Positions 11,911 through 25,210 are shown, numbered from the stretch's first letter. The stretch: DNA of 64,000 nt from Akanthomyces muscarius (GCF_028009165.1 NC_079241.1:6386001-6450000), one strand, 5' to 3'. Numbers and translations are program-made. Notes: generated by a model from the sequence alone, not told the origin.

Positions 11911-13423
11911 CCAAACCCTGCCGACTTCGCAACACCCCGCACGTGCTCAGCCGCTGACCACCCGCCTCGCAGCTTACCACGCCGTCGCTGCCGCCGTCGA
12001 GATCCTCGAAAAGGCCGGCTTCCAGCAGATCCACGAGCGCGACCCCTGGGCCTCGTCCGTCCGCCCCGGCGGCAAGTACTACGTCACCCGCAACGGCTCC
12101 TCGATTGCCGCCTTTGCCGTCGGCCACAAGTGGCGCGCGGGTAACCCCGTCTCCGTCGTCGGCGCGCACACCGACTCGTGCTGCCTGCGCCTCAAGCCCG
12201 TGTCCAAGAAGTCGCAGGTCGGCTACGACCAGATCGCCGTGGAAAAGTACGGCGGCGGCATCTGGACCTCGTGGTTCGACCGCGACCTGAGCCTGGCCGG
12301 CCGCGTCCTTGTCCGCCACGCGGGCGGCTCCATCGTGCCCAGGCTCGTCAAGGTCGACCGGCCCCTCGTCCGCATCCCCACGCTCGCCATCCACCTGCAC
12401 CGCCAGTCCAACTTTGACCCCAACACCGAGACCGAGCTGCTCCCCATCACCGCCCTCGCCGAGCAGCAGCTCAACAAGGCCCCCGCCAACGGCGGCCGCC
12501 GCGCCGAGGGCGACGGCGACGAGGACTTCCAGCCCCTCGCCGACATGGCCGACCGCCACCACCCCGCCGTCCTCGACGTCATTGCCCGCGAGGCCGGCGT
12601 CTCGGTCGACGCCATTGTCGACTTTGAGATGATGCTCTACGACACCCAGGACGCCTGCATCGGCGGCCTCAACGACGAGTTTGTCTTTGCGCCCCGCCTC
12701 GACAACCTCGAGATGACGTACTGCTCGATCGAGGGCCTCGTCGCCTCGGTCAGGGCCAAGGACGCGCTCGACGGCGACAACACCATCCGCATGGCCGTCT
12801 GCTTCGACCACGAGGAGATTGGCTCCAAGTCGGCCCAGGGCGCGCACTCCAACATGCTGCCCGCGGTCCTGCGCCGCCTCGCCGTCCTGCCCGGCAGCAG
12901 CAGCAGCAGCAGCAGCAGCCGTGATGCCCACTCGGACAAGAGCTACGAGCACGTGTCCGCCGCCGCCGCCGAGGGCGAGGAGTCGACGGCCTTTGAGCAG
13001 ACGCTCGCGCGCTCGTTCCTCGTGTCGGCCGACATGGCGCACGCCGTGCACCCCAACTACGTGGGCAAGTACGAGGCCGCGCACCAGCCGGCCATGAACA
13101 AGGGCACCGTCATCAAGGTCAACGCCAGCCAAAAGTACGCCACCAACTCGCCGGGCATCGCGCTCCTGCAGGAGTGCGCCCGCGCCGCCGCCGTGCCCCT
13201 CCAGCTCTTCGTCGTCCGCAACGACTCGCTCTGCGGCAGCACCATCGGCCCCGGCCTCGCCGCCCTGCTGGGCGTGCGCACCATTGACGTCGGCAACGCG
13301 CAGCTCAGCATGCACAGCATCCGCGAGACGGGCGGCACCGCCGACATTCCCATTGCCATTAAGCTGTTTGAGGAGTTTTACTCATCGTACGGCGCCATGG
13401 AGCCCAAGATTCTGATTGACTAA
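11679..13423 (+). CDS. aspartyl aminopeptidase (M18 family)
   Basis: A zinc aminopeptidase that removes N-terminal Asp or Glu, equivalent to mammalian DNPEP and yeast Ape4. Exon 1 is 11679-11871, the intron is 11872-11972 and carries a CA microsatellite, and exon 2 runs to 13423, giving 547 residues. M18 landmarks are in order: GAHTDSCC (metal His near residue 130; the family usually has Pro where the first Cys is), WFDRDLSLAGR, FAPRLDN (metal Asp), FDHEEIGS (catalytic and metal Glu pair), HPNY and a final SMHSIRE (metal His). A poly-Ser and acidic insertion near residues 400-430 is species-specific in look. Two starts are possible: ATG 11679 in weak context gives 45 extra residues rich in Arg, Ser and Thr and resembling a mitochondrial presequence, while ATG 11814 in CACCATGG context gives the cytosolic form. 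The very long reverse-strand frame over this gene is a shadow. Confidence 0.93.
11880..11907. repeat. (CA)n microsatellite inside an intron
   Basis: About fourteen CA dinucleotides directly after the 5' splice site of the aspartyl aminopeptidase intron. It is likely to be length-polymorphic among isolates. Confidence 0.95.
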
Positions 13424-14055
13424 GTGGTTGTTGCTGTTGCTGGTGTATGTGTGTTTTGGTCAGCGATGTTGGAGTTGGCAAGAGGGTACCTCTGAGCGTT
13501 GTTGATGGGAGGAACTTTAGAGCCTCTGTTAGACATGGGCACAGATGAAATGAATATCATGATGAAACCAGAACAACAACTGTACAAATGTTCCCAGACT
13601 GTAATGGTAAATGTCAAAATGTTAAGTCTTTCATTTCTATGACGTCTTTGCTTTCCCGCATAAGAAAAAACAACAACCCAGATTTGCCCCATTTGCGCCG
13701 AAACATAATATAATATAATTACAAAAAAAGAAGAAGGAAAGCTCAGTATCCAGTTGTCTCCATGTTTCAGAGAAAACACAGCAAGCTTCTTTCTTCTCTT
13801 TTTTTCTTTTCCTTGAAAAGAACCAGCCCTCCGTAACGCCACTGTGGGATTTTTCATATTCATCCCGAAAATCAAAATAGCAGCCCGAGTACGCGACGAC
13901 AATACGCCGTCGTTGCTCTCTGAACCCCCCCCCCCCCCAAATGAGAACAAAAGCAACGGCCCCCCCCACAAGTCATCCCAAAAAATGCAATACGCCAGAG
14001 AGAACACAAACAGAGTAGAGCCATCAATCGCGTTCAAAAAAAACTCCGTGTTTGA
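13424..14055. other. convergent intergenic region
   Basis: This is the 3' region shared by the aspartyl aminopeptidase gene (plus) and the Whi5/Nrm1-like gene (minus). It is AT-rich with poly-A and poly-C runs. No gene is recognised. Confidence 0.6.
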
Positions 14056-14929
14056 TCACCTCGATGCCATGTCCGCCATGGCAGCAGCAGCAGCAGGCGG
14101 CGGCGTCGCGGCCACCACCTCTACATCCTCATCCTGCTCCTGCGAGCTGTCCTGCGCGCTGCTGCCGCCACCTTGCGAGTTGTCCGGGGTGTGCTCGACC
14201 GTCGAGGCCGGCGGCGGCGGCAGGGGACGCGCCTGGAGATCGGCGAGCGGCACCGAGACCTGCCCCGTCCGCAGCTTGTAGCTCGCGAGCCCGAGTCGTA
14301 GTCGTAGAATCTCGATCTTCTGTTTCCCCCATCTGTTAGTCTCTTTGTGCTTTCTATGCACAATATCCGCCAAGAAAACGTACCTCGCGTGCCTGCTCTC
14401 GCGTCAGGACCACCCGCGGCGGCGGCGGACGCGCCGCCACCACCACCGGCACCATCACTCCAACATCGTCCGTGGCCGTCGTCACCCACGTGGCGTCCTC
14501 CTGGCCCTCGGCGTCAAAGACGGAGCTCGCGTCGGGGCTGTGCGTCCGCGAGCTCTGCGTGCTCGGGGGCGCTTCTTGGGCGTGCTCCAGCTTGTTCTTC
14601 TTGGGTACCTGCTGCTGCTGCTGCTGCTGCATGTCCTCTGCTGCCGTCTCTGCGTCCTGCAGAACCATGATGCCCGAGGAACGCTTCATCCCCACGGACG
14701 GGGCGCCGGGACTGCTTCCGCCGGGGGCCCGGGGGGGCGCCAGCACAGGAGCCGAGGACAGGAGCCCCGATGTTCGCCTGTTGGCCGCCGACAGCGGCTT
14801 GAGGGGGGACGATGATGTCGAGGCAAGATCCGCGTGCTTGCCCGTTGTGGGTGTCGAGGTGGTCATCGCGTTCGCGTCGAGAGCGGCCAGCGCGGCGCGT
14901 CTCTTTGTTGGTGAGGAACCGGGGTTCAT
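14056..14929 (-). CDS. Whi5/Nrm1-type G1/S transcriptional repressor
   Basis: A 269-residue, mostly disordered protein. Exon 1 runs 14929-14384, the intron 14383-14320 (64 nt, GTACGT donor, AACAG acceptor), and exon 2 14319-14056. The splice joins REQARE to KIEILRLRLGLASYKLRTGQ (residues 183-202). This matches the GTB motif by which Whi5 and Nrm1 bind the SBF/MBF G1/S transcription factors. The N-terminus has SPTKRRAALAALDANA, a conserved-looking start block in fungal relatives, and there are several SP/TP sites suitable for Cdk phosphorylation, which in yeast releases the repressor. A poly-Gln stretch lies near residue 105 and a poly-Ala stretch near the C-terminus. I chose ATG 14929 because the conserved block begins there; an in-frame ATG at 14962 would add 11 residues. 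The family assignment rests mainly on the GTB motif. Confidence 0.72.
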
Positions 14930-16450
14930 TGTAGAAAGACGAGGAAAGAATCGTGCCAACAAGAAGGGTCCTGCGGTAACGCAAGGGGGAAAGATCGATA
15001 AGAGACGTGCAATGCAGGAAAGTGAAAAGAAGAGAGGTAAGGACGGTAGACGATGGGACTACCCAAAAGCCCGACACAACGTCAGCCCAAACGGTTCGCA
15101 AGTAAACGGTTCTGTGGTTGTCAATTGTAGACAGCACGTAGAAAAGGAGGACCGTGATATTCTCCCTCGTGTATCTGGTATAGCAACAAAATGCAGAACG
15201 CGAATGATTGTGGTAGTAAGTGGACGTGACGTGATGAGGTTGACGAGTCCCTACGTGTGAGTCGGAGTACCAGTCAGGTAGGTAGGTAGGTAAGGTAGGT
15301 AGGTAGCCCAGAGCCCGTTCACCCCACACTTTTTCTTTTGGCGTGTAGTTACCTCTGCCCGGCGCGCCTCCAAATAAAAAATAGCGTGTTTCTTGTTATC
15401 GACAATTTAACCTAGCCCAGCCACCCCCCCTACCCCAAATGCCCTGGGGAGGTTATTTAGTTTTATTTTCATTATTTTCCATTTCCAGCGAAGCAAGAGC
15501 GCCATAGAACAGCACAGATAAACCACACCAACCGCACCCCGTACCACCTACGCTAACAAGAAAAAACAAGCAGCAGGAAAACCCGCTGTGGAGCTTCCCG
15601 TCGCGTTCGTGTCTCTTCACGTCTCCAGGGACACCAGACACCACCACTGTCAAAGCTTGATTCGGATTAGCGCCCGCTCTGCTAGACTCAACGGGCGGGC
15701 GCGCGGCGGCCCAATTGCTGATCATCCGCATCCTACATCGAACCACACACACAGATAGATAGATAGATAGATGTCTGCTTATACCCCCATTCACATGTCT
15801 TCCTTTACATGTGTACGCGTACATTTTCCAAAGAATGAGAAAAAAAAAAGAAGAAAAAAAAGGGCAGAACACAGTTATTCATTACAAATCGACTAAATTT
15901 GTCAACTGCTTCTCGATATACAGCACCCCAATACAGCACCCCCAAGATGACCAAACATGTCGAATAGCAAAACGAACAAAAGACAACCATCACAAGCAAT
16001 AGTATGCACACAGAATAAGAAACAAAACCATAAAGTACATTTCTAGCCTACTTGATTGCAGCGTCTTCATCATCAACTTGCCAAGCCCCTATTTTGTAAC
16101 TCTATTCCCGCCATTGCCCCTCCTGCTTGACCTTACATGGCGTCGTAAAAAGAAGAAAAGAAACCGGGTATATATCCTGAATTCCGCAATCGAGAATTCA
16201 ACATGAAAAAAAGAATAAAGGAAAAAAAAAAGCCACAGTCCAAATACAAAGTCCGCTTGTCGCTGCCTCCCATGTTTCCCCTTTTTTTGTATTAACCATC
16301 CTGCGCTGCCATCAAGTTGTGGCTTGGATCCCAAAACAAGTAATGATGAGACATTATGAAAGAAAAAAGAAAAGAAAAAAACACTTCGCTCCATGATAAA
16401 CATCAACGCCTAAAATTTTGACCGCAAGTAGACGCTACAGGCAGTATTGC
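14930..16450. other. intergenic, with GGTA and GATA microsatellites
   Basis: This is the 5' region of the Whi5/Nrm1-like gene and the 3' region of Med15. It contains a (GGTA)n tract at 15277-15306 and a (GATA)n tract at 15753-15772, plus several A/T homopolymers. No gene or RNA is recognised. Confidence 0.6.
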
Positions 16451-19400
16451 TCAAGACGACGTGTCAAAGTAGTACTTGCTCGTGTCAAACTGAAACGGCT
16501 TGTCAAAGTCGACATGTACTTCGTCCCAGTCCGGCGGCGGTCCCGCCAGAGGGTCCAAAAGAAGAGACGGATCCAGCGTCGTTCCCGACGAGTCCAGGCT
16601 CGTATTGTTCAGGTTCAGGAGCAGATCCGTGTCAATGCTCTGCCAGTTCATGTCAATGTCCAGCGCAGCGCCCTCGGAAATGTCGCTGTTGGGCTCGCTT
16701 GCCCCGCTGTCCTTGCTCGACTCGGGAGTGTCATTCGGTGTCGACGACCGGTATAGCTGCCGAAACTCATTCATCACTGTTGGCAGCCCGTTTTCGAATC
16801 CCAGATTGCTCAACAGCGCCTGCGCGTCCAGTGTCGACGACGCCCACGGGTCGGCCGCTACCGCCGTCGTCACTTCTGCCGCCGCCGTCTTTGCCATTCC
16901 CTTGTCGCCTCTACCACTGGCAGATTGTACTCGACTCTGCGCGCTACCAGATCTTTTCATCGCCACACCTTGTCCCTGCTTGGACCCTGAAGGCCCCATC
17001 GCTTGCGCCGCGTCCCCAGCCGGCTTCTTCATCGTGCCGTCCATTTCCAACCCCAGAGCCAACGCCAGATTTTCTTGCACAAACTTGACCGGGTCCTCCC
17101 TCGGCTTAACGTGCTCCTCCTCAACATGCTGCTTCAAAGCCTGCTCCGTAGAGAACCCGAAGCACGTCACGTCGCAGTCCGGCTCCCTGCACAGGAACAC
17201 CGGCTTGGCTGCTGGCTCTGGTGCTCGCTTCATCTCGGGCGACGCCGTCTTGCTGACTCGCGGCGATGGCGTGCTGGCCGCCTGGCCAGGCTGCTGCGAC
17301 ACCTTTTGCTTCTTGCGCGGCGGAATCTGCAAGTTCATGTCCTTGGCCTTGCTCATGTAGCTGGGATTGCCGTGCGGCGAAGATGCATTTGCTGGGAAGC
17401 CGGGTGCCTGAGCCACCGTTGGTGCGGGAGGCGGCTGATTCGCCGACTTGCTTTTCTGCCGGCTGAGCGCCTGCGAATTCTTTTCCAGGTTGCTCGCGTT
17501 GAGCGGTGCCACCGCCGGCGAGGACTGGTCGTTGCTGCCCTGGGATGTTTGCTGAGCTACCTGGCCGGACTGCGTCTGACTGTTTTGTGCCCTCATGAAT
17601 CCACCCTTCATGCTGGCAGCGGCGGCAAGATCCCGGACCATACTTTCTAGCATGGCTCTTGCTTGCTCCAAGTCCGAAGACCGCATGCTGAATGCGTCGC
17701 GCAGAATTGTCATGGCATCGCCATCCACAAACTGCTTGAGAAGACGCTGCCGGAATTTGAAGAACATGCTTGCGCGTCCTTCATCTGCCGTGATGGCGAA
17801 CCACCTGCTGAGGCTGCGTCCGACCTTGCCCATGTCGATGACGATCCGCTTCAGCTTTGCACCTGTCTCCTCCAGCTCATGAGGGCTCATGGGAATGTCT
17901 ACCATGGGCTCTTGCGCAAGCTGGCGCGCTGCTGCTTGGCCAATGGCTTTTAGTCGATTGATCGACTCAGCCGTTGGTTGCATGATACCGGCGGGTGCAG
18001 CGGGTGCAGCAGGTGGGCCATCTTTGCTAGCCATCTGAGCTCTGAGGAAAGCCTCGTACTTGGTCTTCTGCTCCGGCGTCATGTTGGCGATTTGCTGCGG
18101 TGATAGACGCTTGATGCCGGGGATGTTGGGGGCTCTAGCGCCACCCGAGTTGATTGCAGCGGCGGCGTTGCCGGTATCAGCACCATTGTCCCCGCCAGGA
18201 GCATCGTCACTGCTTGGCCGCTTGAGATTCTTGACCGGCTGTTGAGGTGTTGGCTGCTGCTTGGCGGCTGCAGCTTGAGACTGGGCAGTAGCACCGGCCA
18301 TGAGGCCAGCCTGCTGCTGAGGCGGTTGAGGCTGCTGACGGCTTACTTCCTGCTGCTGGGGAGGTTGATTCTGCTGCTGCCCCATCTGTGCAGCGGCCGG
18401 TCCAGCCATAGGATTCTGAGGTCCGAGACCCTGGCTGGCCGCACTCTGCGCTCGCATGCGATTCGCTTGCTGGTTTTGCCACTGGTTGCGCTTCATTTGC
18501 ATGATGATCATACGGAGCTGTTCGTCAGGCATGTTGATGGTGGTAGGCTTGCTGGCCCGCAGCTGTGCAATCTCCTGCGGTGTGACATGCATGAGGTGTG
18601 GAGGAAAGTTTGCCGTGTTATTGAAAGGCATATTGGCCATGTTCATGCCACCAGCAAGCATCTGACCCTGCTGCTGCTGCTGACGCTGCTGCTGCTGTTG
18701 CTGCTGGTGGCCCTGTTGCGGCTGTTGCTGGCCCTGTTGCTGCTGCGGAGCCATCTGAGGGGGTGGCTGGCTTTGCTGCATGGGCTGTTGATGACCTTGC
18801 TGCTGCTGCTGCTGCTGTTGCTGCTGTCGTTGTTGCTGCTGCTGCTGCTGGAGTTGTCGACGATTGGCCCACCAATGCTGAAATTGCTGTCTTTGCAAAT
18901 GGACAAGGACTTGCTTGCTTGCTTGTGATGTGTTGGACTGGTTGACCCAAGCCTTAAGGTCGCGCCATTTCTTGGTTTCGAGAGGCATGCCGGGGAGCAT
19001 TTGCTCACGAACCTGGGCCGGAATGTCCATGTTGTCCATGATGGCTTGCATTTGGGGATTGTTCAAGTTCATGGCCCCTGGTCCCTGTAGAGGACCGCCA
19101 TTCGGACCAGGAGCGTTGGGCTGCTGCTGCTGTTGCTGCTGCTGCATGCCTCCTGGGAGACCTGCGCTAGCCGGATTCTGGTTCATTTGCTGCTGCAGTT
19201 GAGGTGCGCCCATTCGACCGGCGTTGGCGCGTTGCTGCTGCTGTATACTGTACTTGCGTACCATGTCCACTATCTTTTCGTCTGGCATCGCGCTGAACTG
19301 GTGTTGCTGCTCCGGGCTCATGCTAGAGGCCATGGCCACCACCATGGCCTGCATACCAGGATTTCCCTGGAACCTCTGGCTTAGCGGCAGGTTGTTGAAA

Positions 19401-20258
19401 GGCATGTTACCGTGCTGGCTGCCAGGGGTCCCCATGGGATTCGCGCCATTAGGTCCACGGTTGGCGGCCGGGTTCATGGCGGGACTTTGATTTTGGTCCA
19501 TGCCGGCACCCTGCTGGCTGTGCATCTGCCTCATCTGAGCCGCTTGGGCCTGCTGCGAGGCCTGGTTCAACTTCATCTGCTGCTGCTGCTGCTGCTGCTG
19601 CTGTTGTTGCTGACCCGGCTGCTGACCTTGGCGGGGAGTCTGGTTCTGGCCCTGGCTACCGATGCCTTGGCTACCAGGTTGAGGTGTCGCGTTCCTTACG
19701 GCACTGCTAGCGGGCACGACCATCTGGCCGGCTTGTTGAGCCATGAGGCCGCTCATTTGCTGGTCCTTGATGCTCTCCATGCTGGGACCAAACTGAGAAA
19801 AGTCGTGAGGCGCGGGTTGGCCATTGGGCATCATGTTGTTGGCGCGTTGTTGGCTACTTTGCTGCTGCATCATGGCGGCCTGCTGAGGGTTCATGTTGGC
19901 AGCAGCTTGGGCTCTGCTGACTGCGGCTTGTTTCGTAAGGGTTTGGAAAGCTTGGTTTTGGAAGACAAGCATGGAAGGATCTCGGTTGTGTGCGTTGAAA
20001 TCGTTGATTTGCGCTTGTGTCATCTTGCTGCGAACTTGGGCGCGGTACTGGTTCTTCTGTGCCTCTGTAGCCTGGTTAAACATTCTGACGGCAAGCTGGT
20101 TTACTTTTTCACGATCTGAAGGCGGCAGGCGGGCGAGATCGTTGGCAACGCCGGGTGGACGTTGGCCGGGGGCACCAGGTCCCATGCCGAGCTGCTGGGC
20201 TGGACCGGGCATACCGCGGCCTGCTTGGTTGGCCATGCCCATGCTAGCGGCCATCTGC

Positions 20259-20293
<35 letters not shown>

Positions 20294-21008
20294 CAACTGG
20301 AGCATCTGTTGTTGATTAGGCATCTGCTGGCCTGGCATGCCTTGGTTCATGCCCGCGAAACCCTGCTGGGGGCCAAAGCCGCGACCCATCTGCTGCATGT
20401 TGAGCATAGCTTGTGCTTGTGCCTGTGCCTGGGCATGTGCCTGGGCGTTGGCATTGAGACCGTTTTGTAGGCTGCCGGCATTGGCTTGGCGCTTTTTGAA
20501 CAAATTGACAATCTTGTCTCTGAAAAGGGTGGCGTAGTGTTCCTGTGACAGAGGTTAGCCTTGACGGTTGGGCGGAGGGATATGGAAGCGAGGGGACGTG
20601 ATTTACTTTGGATTGGGAATTTGTGAATGTGGCGACTTCAAAATTAATGGACAATTCCAATGCCGATCCTGGATCGACGATGCTACCGAGGGTGATATTG
20701 GAAAATCTGTCGGGAGAGTTAGCTGTGGGGGTGGGGGAACGGGAGAAGTGCGAGGTCCAGTCATTCAAGGGTGTAGACTGGTAGGCGCCGGTGTAGGCGA
20801 CGTACAATTCAAGAGCCTTGCCAACACGATCATTCATTGGCACTGTAGCATGCCAGCCCGAGTTTGGCACCTGAGTGTTGGAGAGTCGGGCCAGGATAGT
20901 TTGGCCATATTGATTGGCACTGGAGCGCCTGTGCTGCAGCAGCTGTAGCTGCTGTTGCTGGGACATCATGTGGCCAGCGCCAGCCATGTGCTGCATATTG
21001 GCGGCCAT
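16451..21008 (-). CDS. Mediator tail subunit 15 (Med15/Gal11)
   Basis: A 1464-residue Mediator tail subunit that receives signals from DNA-bound activators. Exon 1 is 21008-20806, intron 20805-20707 (99 nt, GTACGT donor, branch GCTAAC, GACAG acceptor), exon 2 20706-20607, intron 20606-20543 (64 nt), exon 3 20542-16451. After splicing, residues about 45-120 read as a KIX-like domain: GWHATVPMNDRVGKALELF, then SNITLGS, then SKEHYATLFRDKIVNLFKKR. The 99-nt intron is a multiple of three, so an unspliced reading would wrongly add 33 residues. The middle is dominated by CAG-encoded poly-Gln and Met/Asn/Pro-rich segments. A conserved block with LSPQQIANMTPEQKTKYE follows, then a C2H2-like Cys/His element (CREPDC...HVEEEH), and an acidic C-terminus ending TSKYYFDTSS. 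The poly-Gln tracts are typical of this family and likely vary in length. Confidence 0.9.
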
Positions 21009-22120
21009 TGCCGCGGTGAATAGTTGGGGAAAAACTCAGCGCGCGAGGGGAGAGTCGACCCGACCCGAAACTGGAGTGATGGTAATGCAGAGCCAGTCGC
21101 CAAGACGCTGATTTGGGGGAGCGTGTTGGGCACGGCAAGAGGTAAGTGGTGAGTGCGCGAGATCAGTAGCCGACAGGCGTTGATGAGGTTTACAGCGAGT
21201 TTGGCGGAAGAAGACGACAGAGCTCAGAAGAGAATCTGCGGGCGACCCGTGGCTCAGTGTTTTGAATTTGGAGGCTAGGCGCCACAGTGGTACAGACGGA
21301 GTCGAGGCTAAGTGCAAGCGTGAGGCAGCATGTATGTTCGAGTGTTGCGATGTCGCGCGCGTTTGAGGCCAAGCAGGAGGAAGCGGCGAGGAACTCGAGG
21401 ATCGGCGGGAAAGCGAGACGAGTTTCGGCCAACGAAGGCGTGAATGCGGTCTAAGGATGACCAAGAGACGCGGGTGCGCAGCGAGAGTACGTGGTATCGT
21501 GGTCGAGAGAGAGTTTGGTCGGGGCGAAATAGCCTGGGTAGGGCAAAAACAGGCGAGGGGACCACGTAAGAAAGCGACCGGAGGATGAGGCGCTGAAGTT
21601 GAGAGCGTGTGGCGCGAGGCGATGGCAAGCCGAGGATGAGAAAGACGCTTTAATCGATTGTATCGTCGTTGTAAAAGGGCGCGAGGTGATTTTTGGATCG
21701 CGGGCGGTGGAAGAGCGTCGTTGTTTGGGTAGTCTAGAAAGTGGCGGGCTGGGGGCCGATGGGCGAGAAAAAGGCGTAGCCGGATGGAATCGTAAGAGCG
21801 GGAAGACGTTAAAGGCAGGCCTAGCGAGGAGGGAAAGCCCAAGCGTTGTCGAAGAAAAGCGTTGAATAAACAAGACGAAACGAAAAAAAAAAAAAAAGCC
21901 GACGAGCACCTGAAAGAAGGAGAAATGCGACAAAGGCTTCGATTCGAGGTGAGGACGAGAGGAGGAGGGGTGAGGTGGTGATGTGAGGAAAGGAAGAGAA
22001 GGTGGTTTGCTGGGCGCAGGGCAAGGGAAGAGAGAGAGAGAGACAAGAAAGAGGTGTAGGCACGGTAGGCGGTGGTGGTACCAAGTGGTGGTGTGAGAGC
22101 GAGCAGGCGGCCCAGGCCAA
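21009..22120 (-). promoter_or_regulatory. probable long 5' leader and promoter of Med15
   Basis: About 1.1 kb directly upstream of the Med15 start, strongly CT-rich on the transcribed strand. The CT bias creates long Ser/Pro/Leu-rich open frames (for example 22046-21036) with no recognisable domain. I read these as leader or upstream frames, not genes. The boundary is a guess from where the strand bias fades. Confidence 0.4.
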
Positions 22121-22737
22121 GGTGGTAATAATGGGGAGAGCGAGAGGGAGGGTGTGACAGGCTGGGCTACGGCCTACCCTGCCTTGCCAACAGGTACCTG
22201 CCTACACACTATACACTGCACCACCAGGACTGTACCTACCGGCACACTGGGCTGGGCTGGGCTGGGCTGGGTAATATTGGCGACACGACGCCGCTGAACG
22301 CTGCCAGATGCCATGTGGGCCTGGGGGGCGTGTGCGTGTGCGCCCTGGAAACTCAAGAAATGGGCTGCTGGGGGGGTTTTTTTTTAGGGGACCTCGGTGC
22401 CCTTGGCAAGCGGTTGTTTAGGCGCCTGGACGCTGTATTTTTGGGCCAGGGGGGGTTTGGTTTACAGGGCATGACCACCGAGACACAAAGAGAAGCTTGG
22501 CGGCTTCTGCTGCTTGCTGCCGGGGAAAAGGGACGGGGGCACGGGGGGACTACTAACTAGGTAGGTAAGAAAGAAAAGAAACTGGCAGGAAAACAAAATA
22601 GAAAATAATAAACCCACGAGCTACGGCGGCCACTTGGGTCAGGCCCCAGGCGGGAAGCCAGCGATTAAGGTTCTGGGTGGAGACGGGCCTTGAAGAGGTG
22701 ACTTGGGCCGGGCGCGTGATTGGGCAGGTCTGCAGGT

Positions 22738-22791
22738 GTGGTGGTGGTGGTGGTGGTGGGAGTGAGTGAGTGAGTGGTGGTGGTGGTGGTG
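22738..22791. repeat. GGT/GAGT microsatellite
   Basis: Interrupted runs of GGT with a short GAGT block in the middle. It lies in non-coding DNA upstream of Med15. Confidence 0.9.
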
Positions 22792-25210
22792 TGCGGCACA
22801 GGCTGGATGCGGCATCAGCAGCAATGGCAAGGTACAGTCATTGGAAGATGAACTTTTCTGTATGCATATCGGGGAGTTGAGATGTGCATGCGCAAGATGC
22901 TCTTTGGTCATCTATCTATGTTGAATGGATAGGTAGAGCAAAGTTGTGATTGCGACAGCCGTCATCTACTAATAAATACGGCCTGCCTGTTTCTGGCACT
23001 AGATACGGGTAGTTTTGGGGCCTGACCCAGGCACTGCCAAATTGTGCGACCAGCTGCTGCTTCTGTCTTGCGGTCGGTGCTGCGTGCTGGCCCTGGCTCT
23101 CGTGGGTGGTGGGGCAGCTCCCCCCTCCTCTACCTATTCCCTTTTGCCTTTTGTCTCCATGACCTCTTTTTGCTCTCGTGGTGCCCACCACCTTTGCCTC
23201 AGGATGGCCTAGCTGCAAGCTCTATTCTGCTCTTTTCTTTAGTTTCCTGCTGCATACTCTTTGTAGGATTGTATTCTCTGCCTGCTGCGCTCACGCAAAG
23301 GATACTTTTTTTCCCCCAAGTGTTCTGGGGCGTCGTGCTTCATCTTTGCCACTAAACTGTTCCTGGCATCTTCTGACCTGGCCCTGCTGCCTTTACCGAC
23401 GCTAGCAGCGGTTGATTGCTCCTAGCGTGCTGGGCTCTGGGGCTGGCATGGCTGGCAGGCTTGGGCGATGCGCTGCGGACGGGGCAATGCAGGGCCTGAG
23501 CTGTGCATCGCCAAATGTACAGCGCCTCTCTGCACAGCTCGCTTCAGGTACCATCACAACAGCCATTTTGACGAAAAAGATAGAGACTACTGCATTTGGC
23601 GGCCATTTGGATGAGCGTCTTGTATCCTCAGCCAACTTCGAGGGGGGGTTTGGTCTTCTTTTCCATTCATCCGTCTTTCCCCTCGTCACAGAATCTTGTC
23701 GTTGCGCATTGCCTGAAACATCTCTGACGCACATGCAAAATAGCATCATCATCCCGCCCACAAACACCCAGCGTGCATCCTGTTTATCCCCGGCCACAAC
23801 CAGTACTCGACGCGGACCTTTCCTCCCTCCTGTTTACCTGTGAGCCGTGACCTGTCAAGAAACACGGTAGATATGGCCATGAACCGTTTTTGCCCATTTC
23901 TTCGCAATCACCGTCGTCTGCCGCCTCCCGCCTCCCGCCGTTTGCATGTTGTGCACCCTGCGTGCATTGCTGCTCTGCGCGATATGCTGCTGTGCGGATA
24001 CTGCCAGCAACTTACTTACACCGCAGCAAGCTTTGCGGCCCCCCAGTCAATCCATCAACCCAGTCAATCAACCCATCAACCCTTCAACCCATCCTCCATT
24101 CACACACCCTGCCCATCCATCACGGCGCGTTAATGCCGAGCGCCTTCCCCTCTCATCTAGACGATCCTTCTTTTCCTTCTCTCTTCTCATCGTCTCTTTT
24201 CCACCGCGGATGCTTCTACACCACCACCCTCCCTTTTCCTCTACAGAATAATATCCGTGATACGATACGCATCGTCATCAAACTCATCTCTCCCCTCCCT
24301 TTGGCGCGCAAGGCTTACGAGGCCACCCAGGCCAGGTGCCAGGCTTGATCCATTTGGTGTGCCAGCGAACCGGGGGGTTGTGCTCATGATCCTCCTACAT
24401 GGTCCCCGTGGCCCTGGATAGTGGTGGGGTGCGGCCACCTCGTCTCCCAAGAGAAGATACAGATGCACATTGGACACATTGGATTGGCACGCACGCACAC
24501 ACTCGCTCTCCTTGCACTCGACTCGCCGACGAAACGAGACGAAAAGAGGCCCATGCCCGTCCGGCTGCCGCCAGCCAGATCGGCCGCCTCAACGGACGGA
24601 TACTCCGTTGTCATTTTTACCCATGACCATCCATCCGTCCCGTCCATGTCCAGAAAAGTTGGGTCGCGACATCAGCTCTCATCACTCTGTCTGTGCCTCG
24701 CATTCTCCCTTTCAAACTCTTGTTTTCTGCTGGTAATTTCCATCCTCACCGACGGGTGGGCGTTCAATATTAAACCACATGTTCGACCTTCTTTTTCTGC
24801 ACCCTGTCCATGCCTGTCCCCAACCTGGCGCAACCACCCTGGTCCATAATGGGCGCTGCTGGCCTGCACATGCCTGTCTTCCCCTGCCTGGCGCCTCCTC
24901 GTCCTGCGCTGGCCGCACATACCATTCGCCGCGGGCCAACCCGACTTTTTCTTCTCCCTCTCCTGCGTCTATTTACCACAGGCTTTCTTTTTCATGTAGT
25001 AATAGTAACTCTGCCGATTGCAAGGCTTCCCGTGGCAGCCTCTGCCCAACGGTGATGCACCACATGCCGCCGATTGCCCTTCCCCCTCGTTGGTCCAATC
25101 AGCCTTGCCCAAGAATCCGTGATATGGGCCCATGGTTTCTGCGCCAGAGACAAACAGGCGACAGGGTCGAATTGGGGGTTGCTGGCTGGCATGGGCCTTG
25201 GTCCGTGGAG

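Noticed and set aside
11552..13315. 587-residue open frame on the minus strand
   Set aside because: It is antisense to the aspartyl aminopeptidase exons and arises from their strong C-ending codon bias. The composition is Ala/Gly/Val/Asp-rich with no domain.
21036..22046. 336-residue Ser/Pro/Leu-rich frame upstream of Med15
   Set aside because: It lies in the CT-rich leader of Med15; its composition follows from the base bias and no domain is seen.
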